Below are positions 22,201-35,900 of a stretch of DNA of 64,000 nt, piece by piece. Origin of the DNA: Bostrychus sinensis (lineage: Eukaryota; Chordata; Actinopteri; Gobiiformes; Eleotridae). The position numbers and the translations under genes are program-made. The DNA lies in the NCBI GenBank assembly GCA_020698575.1, contig CM036250.1, positions 24,750,000 through 24,813,999 of the forward strand. The letters are read 5' to 3'. Below the pieces are notes generated by a model. The model ran no database searches. It worked only from the letters and a program-made list of their open reading frames with translations, and was not told the DNA's origin. The stretch's first letter is position 1. Every line of letters starts with the position of its first letter.

Positions 22201-23956
22201 AAAAAAAAAGGTGAAAGGTCAAACTCTCCCTCACTTTCAAACTGAACTTCCTCACACAAATCAAGTCTTTTGAACTTTGGTTGGTGTGCAAATGCAACGC
22301 TTATCAGCATTTGGACATTGTTTCTAACACAAAAACTGCACAAGTTTGCTGTGGCTGTTGCCTTACACTCTAACCCTGTTTCACATTTCTATCTTTCAAA
22401 GAACTCATACTCATACTACTAATATGACCTCAGTCCACAACAATCTTAATGGTCATTATTTTGTATAGGATCTGGTAAAAATGTAAGTATGTGATAAAGG
22501 AAAATCTTCAGTAAAGTTGGACTGGATTAGTGGGAGAGATCTTAAAATAATGTGGCAGTAAAGTTTGTTGTTTGTTATTGTGCTCATTTCTACTCATTAA
22601 GCTTAAACAAAATTATTAAAAGTTATACTAAGACTAGTTAACTTGCATAAGAGCTCACTGTACCATACCTATGACCCAGCATGTATACAGTAAAGCATAA
22701 ATTACATACACTGACTTTTAGGATATTAAGTGAAGTTGCCCTTTTGTAGAACCTCTAACAACAATAAAAAAGCACATGCTATATTTTGTTTTTGTAAAAT
22801 CATTTTATTTTGTTGCATATGCATACACATTTTTAAAACATCACTCATACTTGTAATGGTGGTGCATAAAACTTATACAGATAACCTCTACAGTTAAAGT
22901 AACAAATGTTACAGGCATGTTGCTTCATACAGCCTCACACTGAAGAGAAACATATTAATAACTTTCAGGGTTGTGCAGACATTAACTCAAAATCTTGAGA
23001 TGTATATGAGTTCTTAAAAGAAGAGAATGATTTAAAAAAAAATGGGCCAGTGGTGCTTCGTGGCTCATCAGGTAGAGTGTGTCCCACATACTGTTGGGTG
23101 GCACAGCTTATGTTTATATCATATAATGCTAGTATCTATGCCCCTGATTGCCTGCATGGCTACTGTTTCTATCAGTGTTAATGAATTGTTGAAATAAAAT
23201 ATTTGAAAAAAGTTAAAATAATAATTGTATTATTTACTGTGCACAACAACAACAGGTTTAACTAAACCATGTACAAAATCTAGATTCAATATGTACATTA
23301 AAAAAACTGAAACAGTCTAAATTTTGATATCTACCTTATGGAACAAGGGTTTGTATTAAAGTGCAGAAAAAACTTTCCAGATACTCTTCCTTACAGCGCA
23401 TCATTTTTATGTACAGTTCATTTGCATACAATAACATTTTTAAACGTGTGTAATATATCGGAAACTAAACATATTTTAAAATTTTCGTAAAAATGGGGAA
23501 AACAGTAGGTCTTGTGGTTTGAGTACTTTACACAGAAACTACTCAGAACAGCATTACCAAGAACATTATTTTTTCTGTAATAAGCTTTCTATGAAAGACT
23601 GTCATTCCTGGATTTAGGACAATAGAAGTAAATGTTGTATCAAAAACAAGGTCATCTTATTCAAGTTAACTCCCATTGAGCTCATATCAGAGTATGTCAT
23701 AAAAGTTTGTGAAATAAAGAAGACACTTTGCTCTGAGCTGTTATAAAATCTTGATAAGTTTTTTCCTTGTGATAAATGTACTATATGTACACAACTGTGT
23801 TCACTGACATGTTTTGCTCTGTCTGATCTGAAGATTATTGACTTACTTTTCCAACTATGGCTTCTAACCACACTATTAAAGGTCTATGTAAATACATGAA
23901 TAGGGTTGTATTGAAACTGACACATCTGTAAATCACACAGATTAAACAGTGTTGGT
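22201..23956 (-). other. slc12a5: Rh gene upstream region and slc12a5 3' UTR
   Basis: No coding sequence. The part nearest 23956 is the 3' UTR of slc12a5; a minus-strand AATAAA near 22804-22809 could end it. A degenerate tRNA-like head (GTGGCTCATCAGGTAGAGTG, 23059-23078, resembling a polymerase III A box) may be a worn SINE. Confidence 0.35.
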
Positions 23957-26900
23957 TTATGAGTAGATAGTTATGACCTCACGACCTCCTCCACGAACCA
24001 GGAGCACTCGATTTAGGCCTTCAGTGAGCACTTCGAGGAACTCCATATCTGAGAGACAGAAAATGAAGGAACCATAGAGTTTTAACTTGCATAAATGTGT
24101 GACAAACTAACTTTGTAGTTCACAGTACAGAAGGATACAGTTTTCGTCTCCTATGCGGTTCCTCGGTGGCCCTGGCATGTTAAGTAGGACCAGTTTTGCC
24201 TCTTTGGACTTCTTACTGATGACCTCATTCAGTCTCAGAGCTGTATGCATGCGCCTCACGTCTGTCTGGTTCCTTTAGGATGACATGTGAAGAATAGTAT
24301 GATTTATGACAACATAAACCTCAGAGGCCACACAGAATGTTTCACACAAAAACACGTGTACTTACAGGTTTTCCCACTCCCTGCAGCATGTAAAGGGAAA
24401 AATTATCTGTTATCTAAAGTGGAAATATGTCTACTGTGTGTGAGCATTTTTGTTGTTGTTTAAGTTCAAAGTTTTGTTTGCCATATGCAAATAAAACTTA
24501 ACGGCACATGTTCTCAACACAAATATTTACCACTCTATCACATTCCCAAATGTCAGTGACATCTCAGCCTACCTATCTGAACCACTAATGCCTGGCATAG
24601 GCCAAAATGACCGGTCACTCACGGCTTCATGTTGAAATGGTTTTTGCCTCCGTCTGTGGCCTGGCTTTGGCCTTTCTCCGTAGCTTTGCTGTCTGTCCAG
24701 GCGCCAGTGCCCCCTGCTGGTGAACCGAGGGATGTGGGGCTAGTTGGCGTTGAAGTGTTCTTACTGTTTTTAGTGTTGGAGGCACCTGCAGACTGGTAAC
24801 GAAAAAAAAGAAGAAAAAAATGATAGCAGCATGTGTATTAAACTCAGGGCTGTTTATTTCTCAGTAGTACCTCCTCTTCTGGTGTCTCTATCACAGTGGC
24901 CTTTTCCTCTGTGCTGTGCTGAGAGCGCAGGGCAGCTGTGCTTTTACGCCTAATGGACCCACGGGATGAGTCTGTAATGCTCTGGATCTAAAAAAAAAAA
25001 AAAAAAAAAAAGTGAGAAGCATACTTATTTACACCAAACAAGCCTAGACCTGTAAGGCATAAAAGCCTAATTTCCAAAACTTGTATGGAAATAGCTATGC
25101 GAAAATTAGGTGCCCCATTCTCCATTTCACTATGACAAACAAAAACAAAATATGCCAATATAAGGATATTCTTTTTACAGTTAGTGTGTGGTTCACCTCT
25201 CTCTCCTTCTCAGTTTTTGTGAGTTGCATCTGTTTCAGGATCTGTGAGCGTTGCTCCATTATTAGAGTCTTCTCATAGGTGTAAGCTGAAATGTCACTGT
25301 CATGCTTGAAAAACACAAAGATAAGTAAACTGAAATATTTTATTACAATGTACTTTGTTTAATATCATGTTTTCAAAAAGGAATTATTTGTAAGTTTTAA
25401 AATTGTTTCTCACCATCTCCACCACTTCTACCTCAGCATCAATCCGAAGGTGATAGAGGAAGGTGATGAGATCTTTCTTCATCTGGATACTGTTGTCATC
25501 CATTTGGGCAACAGTGAAAATGCGCATTTTACACTTCCTCCACACCTGTACCACAAGTACACACAGTAAAGACTGTGAGAAGTCTCTAAACTAGACCTCA
25601 TCCCATTTTAATTCCACTAATCAGAGACACATTAAATAACACATTAATCCAACAATCTTCAATGATGTTTTCTACCTTGTGCTGTCGCAGAAGAAAGGGG
25701 AGCAGCATCAGCATGCCTCCATCGTGGACAACCCACCAGACATCTATATGGCCCTCAGTGAAACGCTCTCCATTTGATGGATAACTGGAGATGTTTTTAG
25801 GGACCAACAAAGCCAGACTGGCAATAGTTGTTTCTCTGACCACTTCTGCATAATAAAAATATACTGAGTTTTAAATGCTTAAATATTAACAAAACTACTA
25901 TGAGACTGAGCATGATGACATCCGAGTATACCCTTCACTGCTCTTACCAACAAAGTTTCTAAATTGCTGGTTGTATTGTGGCTGTTTCCAGTTATGTGGC
26001 CAGCTGACCATCACAGTGTTGTGCTTTAGGCCTCCGAGTCCCCCGACCTGGACCAAGTGGGATGTCCCATCTCTCAGACTGGAAGAGATAACCACCTGCG
26101 AGAAGCCTTTCACCTTCTCTGTCTCCATTAACATTTGCAGGGACTACACAGACAGATCAATACATTTAAAGAGGCTACTGTTTTGCCGCATACAAACAAA
26201 AAAGAGACCACTGCAAAATGATGATTTTTTTTTTAAAGGTTTTATCTTGTCTTTAATTTCAATATTTCTCCTAAACATTTGTTCTTTAGAGCATGACTTT
26301 AAAGGACATTACAATACATGAAAATAAGAGAAATGACATCTGCAAAGGAATTTAACAGAAACTAACCTGGAACTCAGAGAGACGCTGATTTAAGAATAAA
26401 TTGCAATGGTCTTTTTTTTTTTTTTGAAAGCTTGTATTTGTCAAAGTGGGAACTGACCTGGTCTGCTCTCTGGGCCTCTGTGTAGTTGTCCAGATATGTA
26501 CCCTGAACTGAGGTGCCAACAATGGTGAGACCTTTTCCTGCTTTGAGCTGATTGGTCAGTGAGAGGAGACGAGGCTGCTCCACATTCTGCTCAGAGTCCA
26601 GACTGACTAAGACCAAGAGCTGAGGCCTGACATAAAACATACACGTAATATTATTTATTTTCTTCACACTAAAATTCTTCTTCTTGCCTTTCTACTTTTC
26701 CCTTCTGGGATTGCCACACCAAATTATCTGCTTCCAATCAAGCAGTAATTTGCATATTGATTTGGCATAAATTTTATGTTGGATGCTTTTCCTGGCACAA
26801 CCCTCTCTATATATCCGAGATTGGGACTGGCAAAGAAAGTGGCTTGGGAGCCCCTGTGGCTGAATTTAATTTACACATTTAAAATAAACATCTCAGTGAA

Positions 26901-29900
26901 TAAGTGCACAAACCTCCAGTTCTTGGTGTGTGGAGGCCCTTCTTCCAGTCTCATCAGAGCAAATCGAGCGGCACTAAGAGAGATGCCACGTATCCCATCA
27001 CCCCACTCTTTCTCAGCCCTGTCAGAAAACATAACGATGTGGCTTCAGCAAACATTTCAGATACCTTGTACACAACTGCTCAGTCAATACAATTTACAAA
27101 TGAGAAGAAAACCAACTACTCACCCGCAAAATTCAATGTATTTGTAGATGCAGGTGGCAATGCCCATGGCCACAATAGCGTAATACCAGGAACACATAAA
27201 CATGAGTGACAGACAGAGGCTCATACCCAGAAAAGACAGAGCCCTGAAAAAGACAGTTATATGAACATATATGGGACACCACTGTCTGATGGTGTCTCAT
27301 GTAGCTGACTAACTAATTATTTTTTTCTCACATATTTTTACTACTACTAAACAACAAATTTGACCTACACCATTTCTGTAGATTTTTACAAGCACCTGTT
27401 GATTTAGTAATGGACACATACAGTATATGTCTGTAAATTGTTCAGTGTGTTTTTGTACAATTGGGCAGTTGGCTTTGCTTTGATGAGTGAATTTAGCTTA
27501 TTATAAAAATTATCTTACCAGTGATAAAACTTAAAGCGAGGCCTCCAGTTTGGTGTTCTCAGTAAGGTTTGCAGGGCACAGGCCAGATTGACAAACATAT
27601 AACACATCAAGAAAAACCTTTGAAAGAAACAGAAAAAAGTTAACTTGTATACAGCTAAGAAATGCTATAGACATTGATTATTGCACCCACATTGATAAGA
27701 TGGGAGCAACTGAATCCAGAGATGCAATGATGATACCAATCTCACAGATGCTTGCTGTGAGCAGGAGGGCCCAGGTTGGCTCTCCATTTGCTTTGCCATG
27801 GCCAAACACCTGGTGTAAATATCAAAGAACACACACTTCTAGAACTTCTTGTATACAAGTAATATAAGCAAGTTGGTACAAAGGCTTCAGAAAAATGTCC
27901 TCAGGGACTGTTTCTGCATTCTGGGTTTGCTTTTTATGTATACAGCAACCAGCTCTGGAAAAAACATGAGACCACTGCAATTTAGTCTTAAACAGCCTCT
28001 CTCTGAGTCTGACAACCATTTCAGCCCAGAGAGAGGCCTGTTAAACTCCTTTGCACACCTCACTCTGCTTTATGAGCTCACAGACCATCAAGCAAAGCTG
28101 AGAGAGTAGTATAAAGTTACCCAACAGCAATGGGAAAATCTGGTGGAGAGCAAAGCTCAGGCCAACAAATACTGATTTCTGAATGTTCTTTTGTCAAATC
28201 ATAATTACCATTTTATATAAAATTTAATCTTAGAATGATTCAATTTCTACAAGCATTGCGTTATTCATCTTATTTAAATTAGTTTTTAGTAATGCTCTCA
28301 AGTGTTCAGATCACCATATTACACCTATAGAATTAAAATACTTTACTGTGGTCTATAATTTATTCCAGAGCTGTAGACTTACTCTGAGAAAAGGAATGAT
28401 GCCATCTCTAGAAATGGCCTGCAGGAGGCGTGGAGCTCCAGTCAGACTCTGCAGACCTGCTCCGCAAGTGGAAAAGAAGGACCCGAACACGATGACCCAT
28501 GGGGATGGCCATGCCAGTGTACCAATCACCAGATTACCATTGACCCCTTCACCAAATCTATGGAGAAATGTTAAAATTAAAGAAATTGCAAGATTGCATC
28601 ATAAATTTTGCTTGAGATAAAAAGACCAACTTGTCTCTTAGGACTACTCCCTCTATACAGGCTCCAAAGAGCACCACAGAAGACATATCTGAGGTAAAAG
28701 TGTTAAAGGTTCAAATCTATTAACAAAACAGTATTCATACATACAGGCACACATCAATAAATTAAAATTTAGTGGAAAAGTTTCATTATTTCAGTTGCTC
28801 AATAAAAAAAACTCATATATTATACAGATTCAGCACACACAGTGAAATATTGCACACATTCAAACACTTTATTGTCATAATGATTATGTGATATTATGTA
28901 ATATTAATACTGGATTTGTTTTTCACTTTTCACTTTGTGTGAACTGAATACATATAATATTTGTGTTTTTTCTTGAAATACTAAAATCAAAATTTCCAAT
29001 TTTTTTTAATTGACATGCACTTAGTAGTTAAAAGTTAAAAGTAGTTAAAAAGGATACACACAGTAGATGTTGTGGTAATCGCTGCAATGGTACCAATGGG
29101 GATTGACTTCTGTGCATCTCGCAAATCTCCAGACCGATTTGATCCTGCCATGATACCTGAAGGAAAAACAATGACAATCTTCATTTATCTTCTCCCGCTT
29201 ATTCCCGTTAGGGGTCAAAGGTACTGGAGTGTACCCAGAAACTTTGGGCCTTGGTAGAGAAAAAAAAGCTAGTAGCAGGGCTGACACAGACAACCATTCA
29301 CTCTCACATTCATAAACTAGGGGCAATTTATAGTCACCAATTCACCTAACACATGCATGCCTTTGGACGGACATGCAGACTCAGCTGGCCAGCCTGAGAA
29401 TCAAACCCTCAATCTCCTTGTTGGGAGGCGAGAGCACTAACCTCTCTGCAACCATGCACCTCACAATGACAATTATGTATTATCTAATCTTTTGATAGTA
29501 AGTACCATCAGGGAATACACAGAAATACATTTGGTATATTTGGCTTACCAAAGAGATTTTTAAGGATTAAAATGGATTTTTACTTACCCGGGTCTAAACC
29601 AAACAATAAAATAGGCATTGAACCAGAAAAAAATGCATTACTAAATAAAGACAAAACAGACACCTCCCGAACTAAGATCAGGTCTACAACTGGGCTTGAG
29701 CCAAAACAAGAGCACAACTAAACCAGGACTAAACCATGAATAATCCAGGGCAAAATGAACTGTCCCTCAACCAGGACTAAGCAGTGATTTACACATAAAA
29801 TTTAAGCCCCAAACCATACAGGGATAAACAAAGAATACAAGTGCCATTCATCTGTAACAAAATCAGGACAACTGCAAAAACCTCCTGAGTACCAGTGTTT

Positions 29901-32900
29901 TTTTTTTTTTTTGCTCATACTAACCTGTGACAGAAGGGAAGTAAATCCCAACCAAAAGAGTAAAAAAGCTGGTGATGTCTGCAAGCACATATCGTCCAGA
30001 GCTGGTGGTAGGACTGTCTGGATCTTGCTCAGACAAAACCCCTTTCTTCTCCAGCATCATGCCTTTTTCAAGATAATTACTAAATAAATTTTCTAAGAGA
30101 CAGAATAAAAGGTGAGTGTAAAAAGTTACATTGGCCCCTACACAGTTTTTTTTTCTTCTTTTAAACTTGAAAACATGTGTACCTGACAGGATGCCACTAG
30201 TCACTCCAGGGATGCCTTGCATCTCGGTGACATTGTTGTTGGTAAAGTATTCATCACAGGTGGCATTAAGAGAGTCAGAATCACAAAATGACAGCCATAG
30301 TTTGGTGGTGATAGTCTCATTGTCAATTTCAATAACCTTTGCACAAATATCATAACTTTTTGAGAGAAGAGTGCGGTTTCCCAGAAGACAGACACTGCAA
30401 GAAAAATTAACTATTACTCAATATATTCATCATCATGTACAGTACTGTGCAAAAGTCTTTTAGCTTTTTAAGAAAGGCTATGAACAAAGAAAAGTGTATC
30501 AATGTAGAAAAATACACAAAATTATAAAAAAATGAAGAAAAATAAAAAAAATAGACCTCTGCCAAAACACTAGTCCAATATCAAAGTGTCCAGACCTGGA
30601 TCTTCTAGTTCAGCAACAATTAACTGTTACAGCTAACAATGGTAAAGAATCTTCTTTCAGTGACGAGTGTATCTTTGAAGAATCCCTTCAAAACAGTGAT
30701 CTGGATCCACACCAAAATTATTCATTTTGTCCTTGACTGAAAATTTATATTAAAAAAATAAAATAAAATTATGTATTTATTAAAGCACTTTTAAAGCATT
30801 TCTCACATCTCACTAAAACTTTTCCACAGTACTGTACTGCAAAAAGCACAATAGAAACAGTCACTTACGGGAAGACGGGAGGTTCAATGACTGTATTGAT
30901 AACTCCAGCATAAACAGCCAAAATGGACAGGATCACACACGCGAGGAAGACCAGGGCCAGTTTGTTGACATATTTGACCCCCACAAACACCACAAGTGCC
31001 ATGCAGCTCAGCACAATGGTCCCATAGACACGCATGTTGTTGAGTAGAGCCGCCTCTGCCTCTGCTCCCTCCAGGCCTTCAATCTTAAAGATGGCGGCTT
31101 GTGGAACAATGTAAATCTAGAAATAAAAAAAATTATAATAAAATTAATATAAACTCATTAAATTTAAACATTTTATGAGTTAAAAATAAACTTTCTGTAA
31201 AATGATTTGAAATTTCTTAACATAAGGCTTTTACTAAATTAGGCTATTACTGCTTGGTACTACTACTATTGCTACTATTACTATTGTTAAAACTACTACT
31301 ATAACACAACATACTTTTACTAATTTAAAAATGCTAAACATTTACTACATAACTATTTACTTTCCACCTCTGGTTATAAATTAAAGATATTGCCTTCAAA
31401 ATTTACAAAAAATGATCTAATACTACCTAACGCATGCCTAATAAAAAAACATTGATTTGAAAGAAGGCAATAACTTTCTCCAAATGTACTGTATGTATAT
31501 TTCCTACCAGTAATATTTCAATGCAGCCCAGTATATACATGGCCCCTGCAAAAGTGGTGCCAAGATAAAAGCAAATCCCAACAGCTCCTCCAAACTCCGG
31601 ACCAAGAGAACGAGAGATCATATAATAGGAACCTCCAGCTATAGTCACAAACAAACAAAAAACAAGTCAATAAAATGTCTTCTCACAACAATATTTCCTC
31701 AAACATCCACTCACCAGGTACAACTCCATTAGTGGCGATGGCACTCATGGAGATGGCTGTGAGCATAGTCTGAATTCAAACAAAGAGATGTGGGTTAGAG
31801 GGTTTTGAATGACAGCAGGTGGAAATGTCAAATATAAAATGGCCAACAGTAAGGTTTTTATCAAGTGAACTTAGGAAAAACAACTCCAGCAGAACCCCCC
31901 CGTCACATCTGGTTAGGTTATATTGTTTAGATGACAACTGACAGAAGAGTACACGTTTGAACTGAGGCAGTTTGGCATTTAATAAAAACATTTTTTTGCA
32001 GCCTTTATATATGTTGCAAGAAAGTTTTCTTTCTTGTTTTTTTCTCTAAAGCAAATCTAAAGCAACTGTGTGCGACATCAAAAATGGTGGACATAGTATT
32101 TTTTAGTATAGTTAAAAATATTATTACTCAGGTAGAAGTAAAAGTACTCATTACCTGAGTAAAAGTAAATGCTGCTACTAGCACTACTATTACTGCTACC
32201 TCTAACACAGCGACTACGTCTACTATTAATGTAAGGTAAGGTATGGTAAACTTTATTGTCCCCATCCTTCAATGTCACTAGGGCAACCTGTCAGGAGCAG
32301 TGGGCAACCGCAGTGCAGTGCCCTGGGACCCTTCTCCAGATCTTGAGCCAGGATCCTGGTCAGGAGTACCTAGCTGGAGGATTAGCCTCTTGTGCATGTT
32401 TTAGGTTGGTGGGAGAAACCGGAGCACCCAGAGGAAACCCACCCAGACACAGGGAGAAGATGCAAACTCCACACAGAAAGGCTCCACATGGTCTCGGAAT
32501 CAGACCCGGGACCTTCTTGCTGTGAGGTGAGAGTGCGAAACCACTTTGTCACCATGCTGCCACTATTACTATTACTTTGCTACCAAGGTTAAAAACTTAC
32601 TTGAGTAACAGTAAATGTTTTAGAAAATGTACTTTTTCTGAAATATCCAGAATGTAAATCACTGACCAGTCTAGTTACTCTCCACCACTGATAAATGGCA
32701 TGTGTGAGATTGCTGTAAATAAATCCATAATCACTTTAAATCTGTGTGACCAGATTGAATCTGACTATAAGGGGGGTGTTGACAGGATAAACGCCTTCTG
32801 CTGGGATTTACCATGTCACCTTCAGCATCTGTGCAATGCAAATTAAAATGCTAGAGGCTGTATGTTCTAACAGACTGCAGTTAATCGCACAGGCTGCTAA

Positions 32901-35900
32901 TTGTACATCTGCATGTTAAAAACTGTTTGTTAACCCATTCTTGAGCTATATATTGCCCTTTTTTTCACTGACCAGCTGTTTTCCAGGTGAACTTTAGCCA
33001 TTAGTGAACTGTGTTACATAAATACAGTATACACAAACTCACCGTGGAGCAACACATAAAGACGATGATAAAAGCTCCCAAAACTCCACCAATCCCCACC
33101 ATCCAGGTCATCCTAAGGAACAGGATCACCCCGAATATGTTCTGGATACAGGGCAAGTATACGCCCATCAGAGTCCCCAACTGTGGCGCCTAAAAAACAA
33201 GATACAACAATCTCATCTGGATCATTTGTTTCTCCTCAGAGTTTGGTTTATTGTAATCTTCTTTGCCTTTTGGCTGCCCTCTTTCAGAGGTTGCCACAGT
33301 AAATCATCTGTCTCAATCAAACCTTATCTTCTGCAAGTTCCTCTCTCACATCAACTAACATGTCCACATTCACTACAGCCATAGGTCTCCCCTTTGGTCT
33401 TTCATATTTTGCATTTGCAACCTGGATTTTTAGCACAGTGGTCTTTCTACATTCATTATAAGAAAGGGAGAAAATTAAATGCACAGAGAATATTGTGTGA
33501 TTTTAAATACCAACCTTGACAGGCTTTTTGGATGCTCGCGGTGCTTCCTCATTGTTCTCAGCCTCTTCATGCTCTTTGCTGCCTGTCGGTAAGTTTGAGT
33601 AGTTGGCCAGACTGCTGAGTAGAGAGGACACCATCGGGCTTGTATCCATTTCTTCCTGCAATTAACCAACAATGACTTTTTAGAGACACACATTTGAATT
33701 TAGGACAGTCTCAGAATGAGTTTGACAATCTTACCTCAAATAGAGCCATATTCTTGCCATCATAGTGTTGGCTCTTCTCCATGTCACTGTTGATAAATGG
33801 ACTGCTTTCTTTTGGGATCCCATCACCTAAAACAAACAAAGATTTTGGCATTTGCAGGAGTCTTGCACTACTTATCTTAGTGAGTATGTTTTAGGTCGGG
33901 AAAGAAAGCAAGTTAAGTAAAGTAAAAGCACTATTGCTCAAGCAGAAGAGAAAGTACCTGAGTGACAGTACTATTGCTACCCACTTTGCCGTAAAATTTG
34001 AATTTATGATAAAGTTGCAATAGTAGAATATTAAACTGTATTTCCACTCTTCCAATATATACAGAGACAAAATGGAAAAGATGGAAACTAAAGCTTGTAT
34101 GTCATTCACAGTGCCAATTGTGTGGCATGTCTCTGTTAATCCTTCAGTAAAAGCTCAGTACAGATGGACAGTTACTTTCAGGTTAGAGCTAACATGAGCT
34201 AAATGAGGCTAACAGGTCCAGCAGACTGACCTGCTTTCAGGCCATCTTTCAAGTGAACACAGATTACTCATTTGCTGTGTGGCAATGTGTATAGTGTGAT
34301 TTCCACCAAGCACACTCACAAGGAGATAACAAATCAGCAACTCCACACTTTCTCTACAACAATAAACCAATGTTGCATAATCGTAAACTCTCAGTTTTGT
34401 GAGCAATTGTATTGAGAGCTTATTGCAAATTGTTGATATTTTTTGTCTTTTACAACAACACCTGCTCTACAGGGATGAAGTGCATGAATGACTAGACTTA
34501 GAAAATTGATTAGACAAACACTCAAATAAAATGCATCACTGTTTAATTACATGCACGCAGCAAGTCATCTGCCTCTATCTAACCTTATCTGCATCCTCTC
34601 TCACATCATTAAACTTTATGTCCACATTATCTAACTTCATTTCCTCTTTCATTACATCCATAAATCTCTCCTTTGGTCTTCCTCTAGGCCTCCTGACTCT
34701 AACCTCAGCATCCATCCATCCATCTTCTTCCGCTTATCCGGGACCGGGTCGCGGAGGCAGCAGTCTAAGCAAAGATGCCCAGACTTCCCTCTCCACAGAC
34801 ACTTCCTCCAGCTCTACCGGGGGGACCCCAAGGCGTTCCCAGGCCAGCAGAGAGACATAGTCCCTCCAGCGTGTCCTAGGTCTTCCCCGGGGCCTGCGCC
34901 CGGTGGGACATGTCCGGAACACCTCCCTAGGGAGGCGACCAGGAGGCATCCGGAACAGATGCCCGAGCCACCTCAGCTGGCTCCTCTCGATGTGGAGGAG
35001 CAGCGGCTCTACTCCGAGCTCCTCCCGGGTGACAGAGCTCCTCACCCTATCTCTAAGGGAGCGCCCAGCCACCCTGCGGAGGAAACTCATTTCGGCCGCT
35101 TGTATCCGGGATCTTGTCCTTTCAGTCATGACCCAAAGCTCATGACCATAGGTGAGAGTAGGAACGTAGATCGACCGGTAAATCGAGAGCTTCGCCTTTC
35201 GGCTCAGCTCCTTCTTCACCACAAAAGACCGATACAGTGACCGCATTACTGCAGACGCTGCACCGATCCGCCCGTCGATCTCATGCTCCATCCTTCCCTC
35301 ACTCGTGAACAAGACCCCAAGATACTTAAACTCCTCCACTTGAGGCAGGAGCTCCCCTCCAACCTGGAGAGGGCAAGCCACCCTTTTCTGGTCGAGAAAA
35401 GGGTGGCTCAGCATCTTTCTAACAATATATACACTATACATTCTCTGACCAAACCATCTCAGTCTGGTCTCTCTGACTTTATCTCCAAAATATGAGCTCT
35501 CCCTCTGTACTTATTTCTATTCCTATCCATCCTTTCCACACCCAAAGAGAAACTCAGGCGTATCATTTTTACATCTATAATATTACAAACAGATTAAATA
35601 AATACAATAATAATAAGCGCAGAACAAAATAGTTCTTATGCAGCAAGGTGATGAACATGACCTTTTTCATTATGAGCATGCAATTTGAGGAGAAAATGCC
35701 ATTAAATCATCAAGTATCTTAAGTATCACAACAAGATCTGATCACTCCATAATTGTTACCAGACCATTGTTTGTTGGTCTTTGGCAGTTAAACCAACAAA
35801 GTTTGCCTTTCGAACACCATAAAATCAAGTACAACTTATTCTTTTGGATTATACATTACCTAAAGCAACAGTAAAAGGTAAGTGAGTGTCAAAATGACCT

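Noticed and set aside
29020..29340. Frames around slc12a5 exon 29058-29156 extending into the intron
   Set aside because: Their extension is L2-like LINE sequence; only the 99-nt exon is coding.
34734..35441. 235-codon open frame as a host gene
   Set aside because: It is the reverse transcriptase C-terminus of a Rex3-like LINE, with target-site duplication and a GATG-type tail. The first residues (MYSVYIVRKMLS) belong to the older LINE it interrupted.
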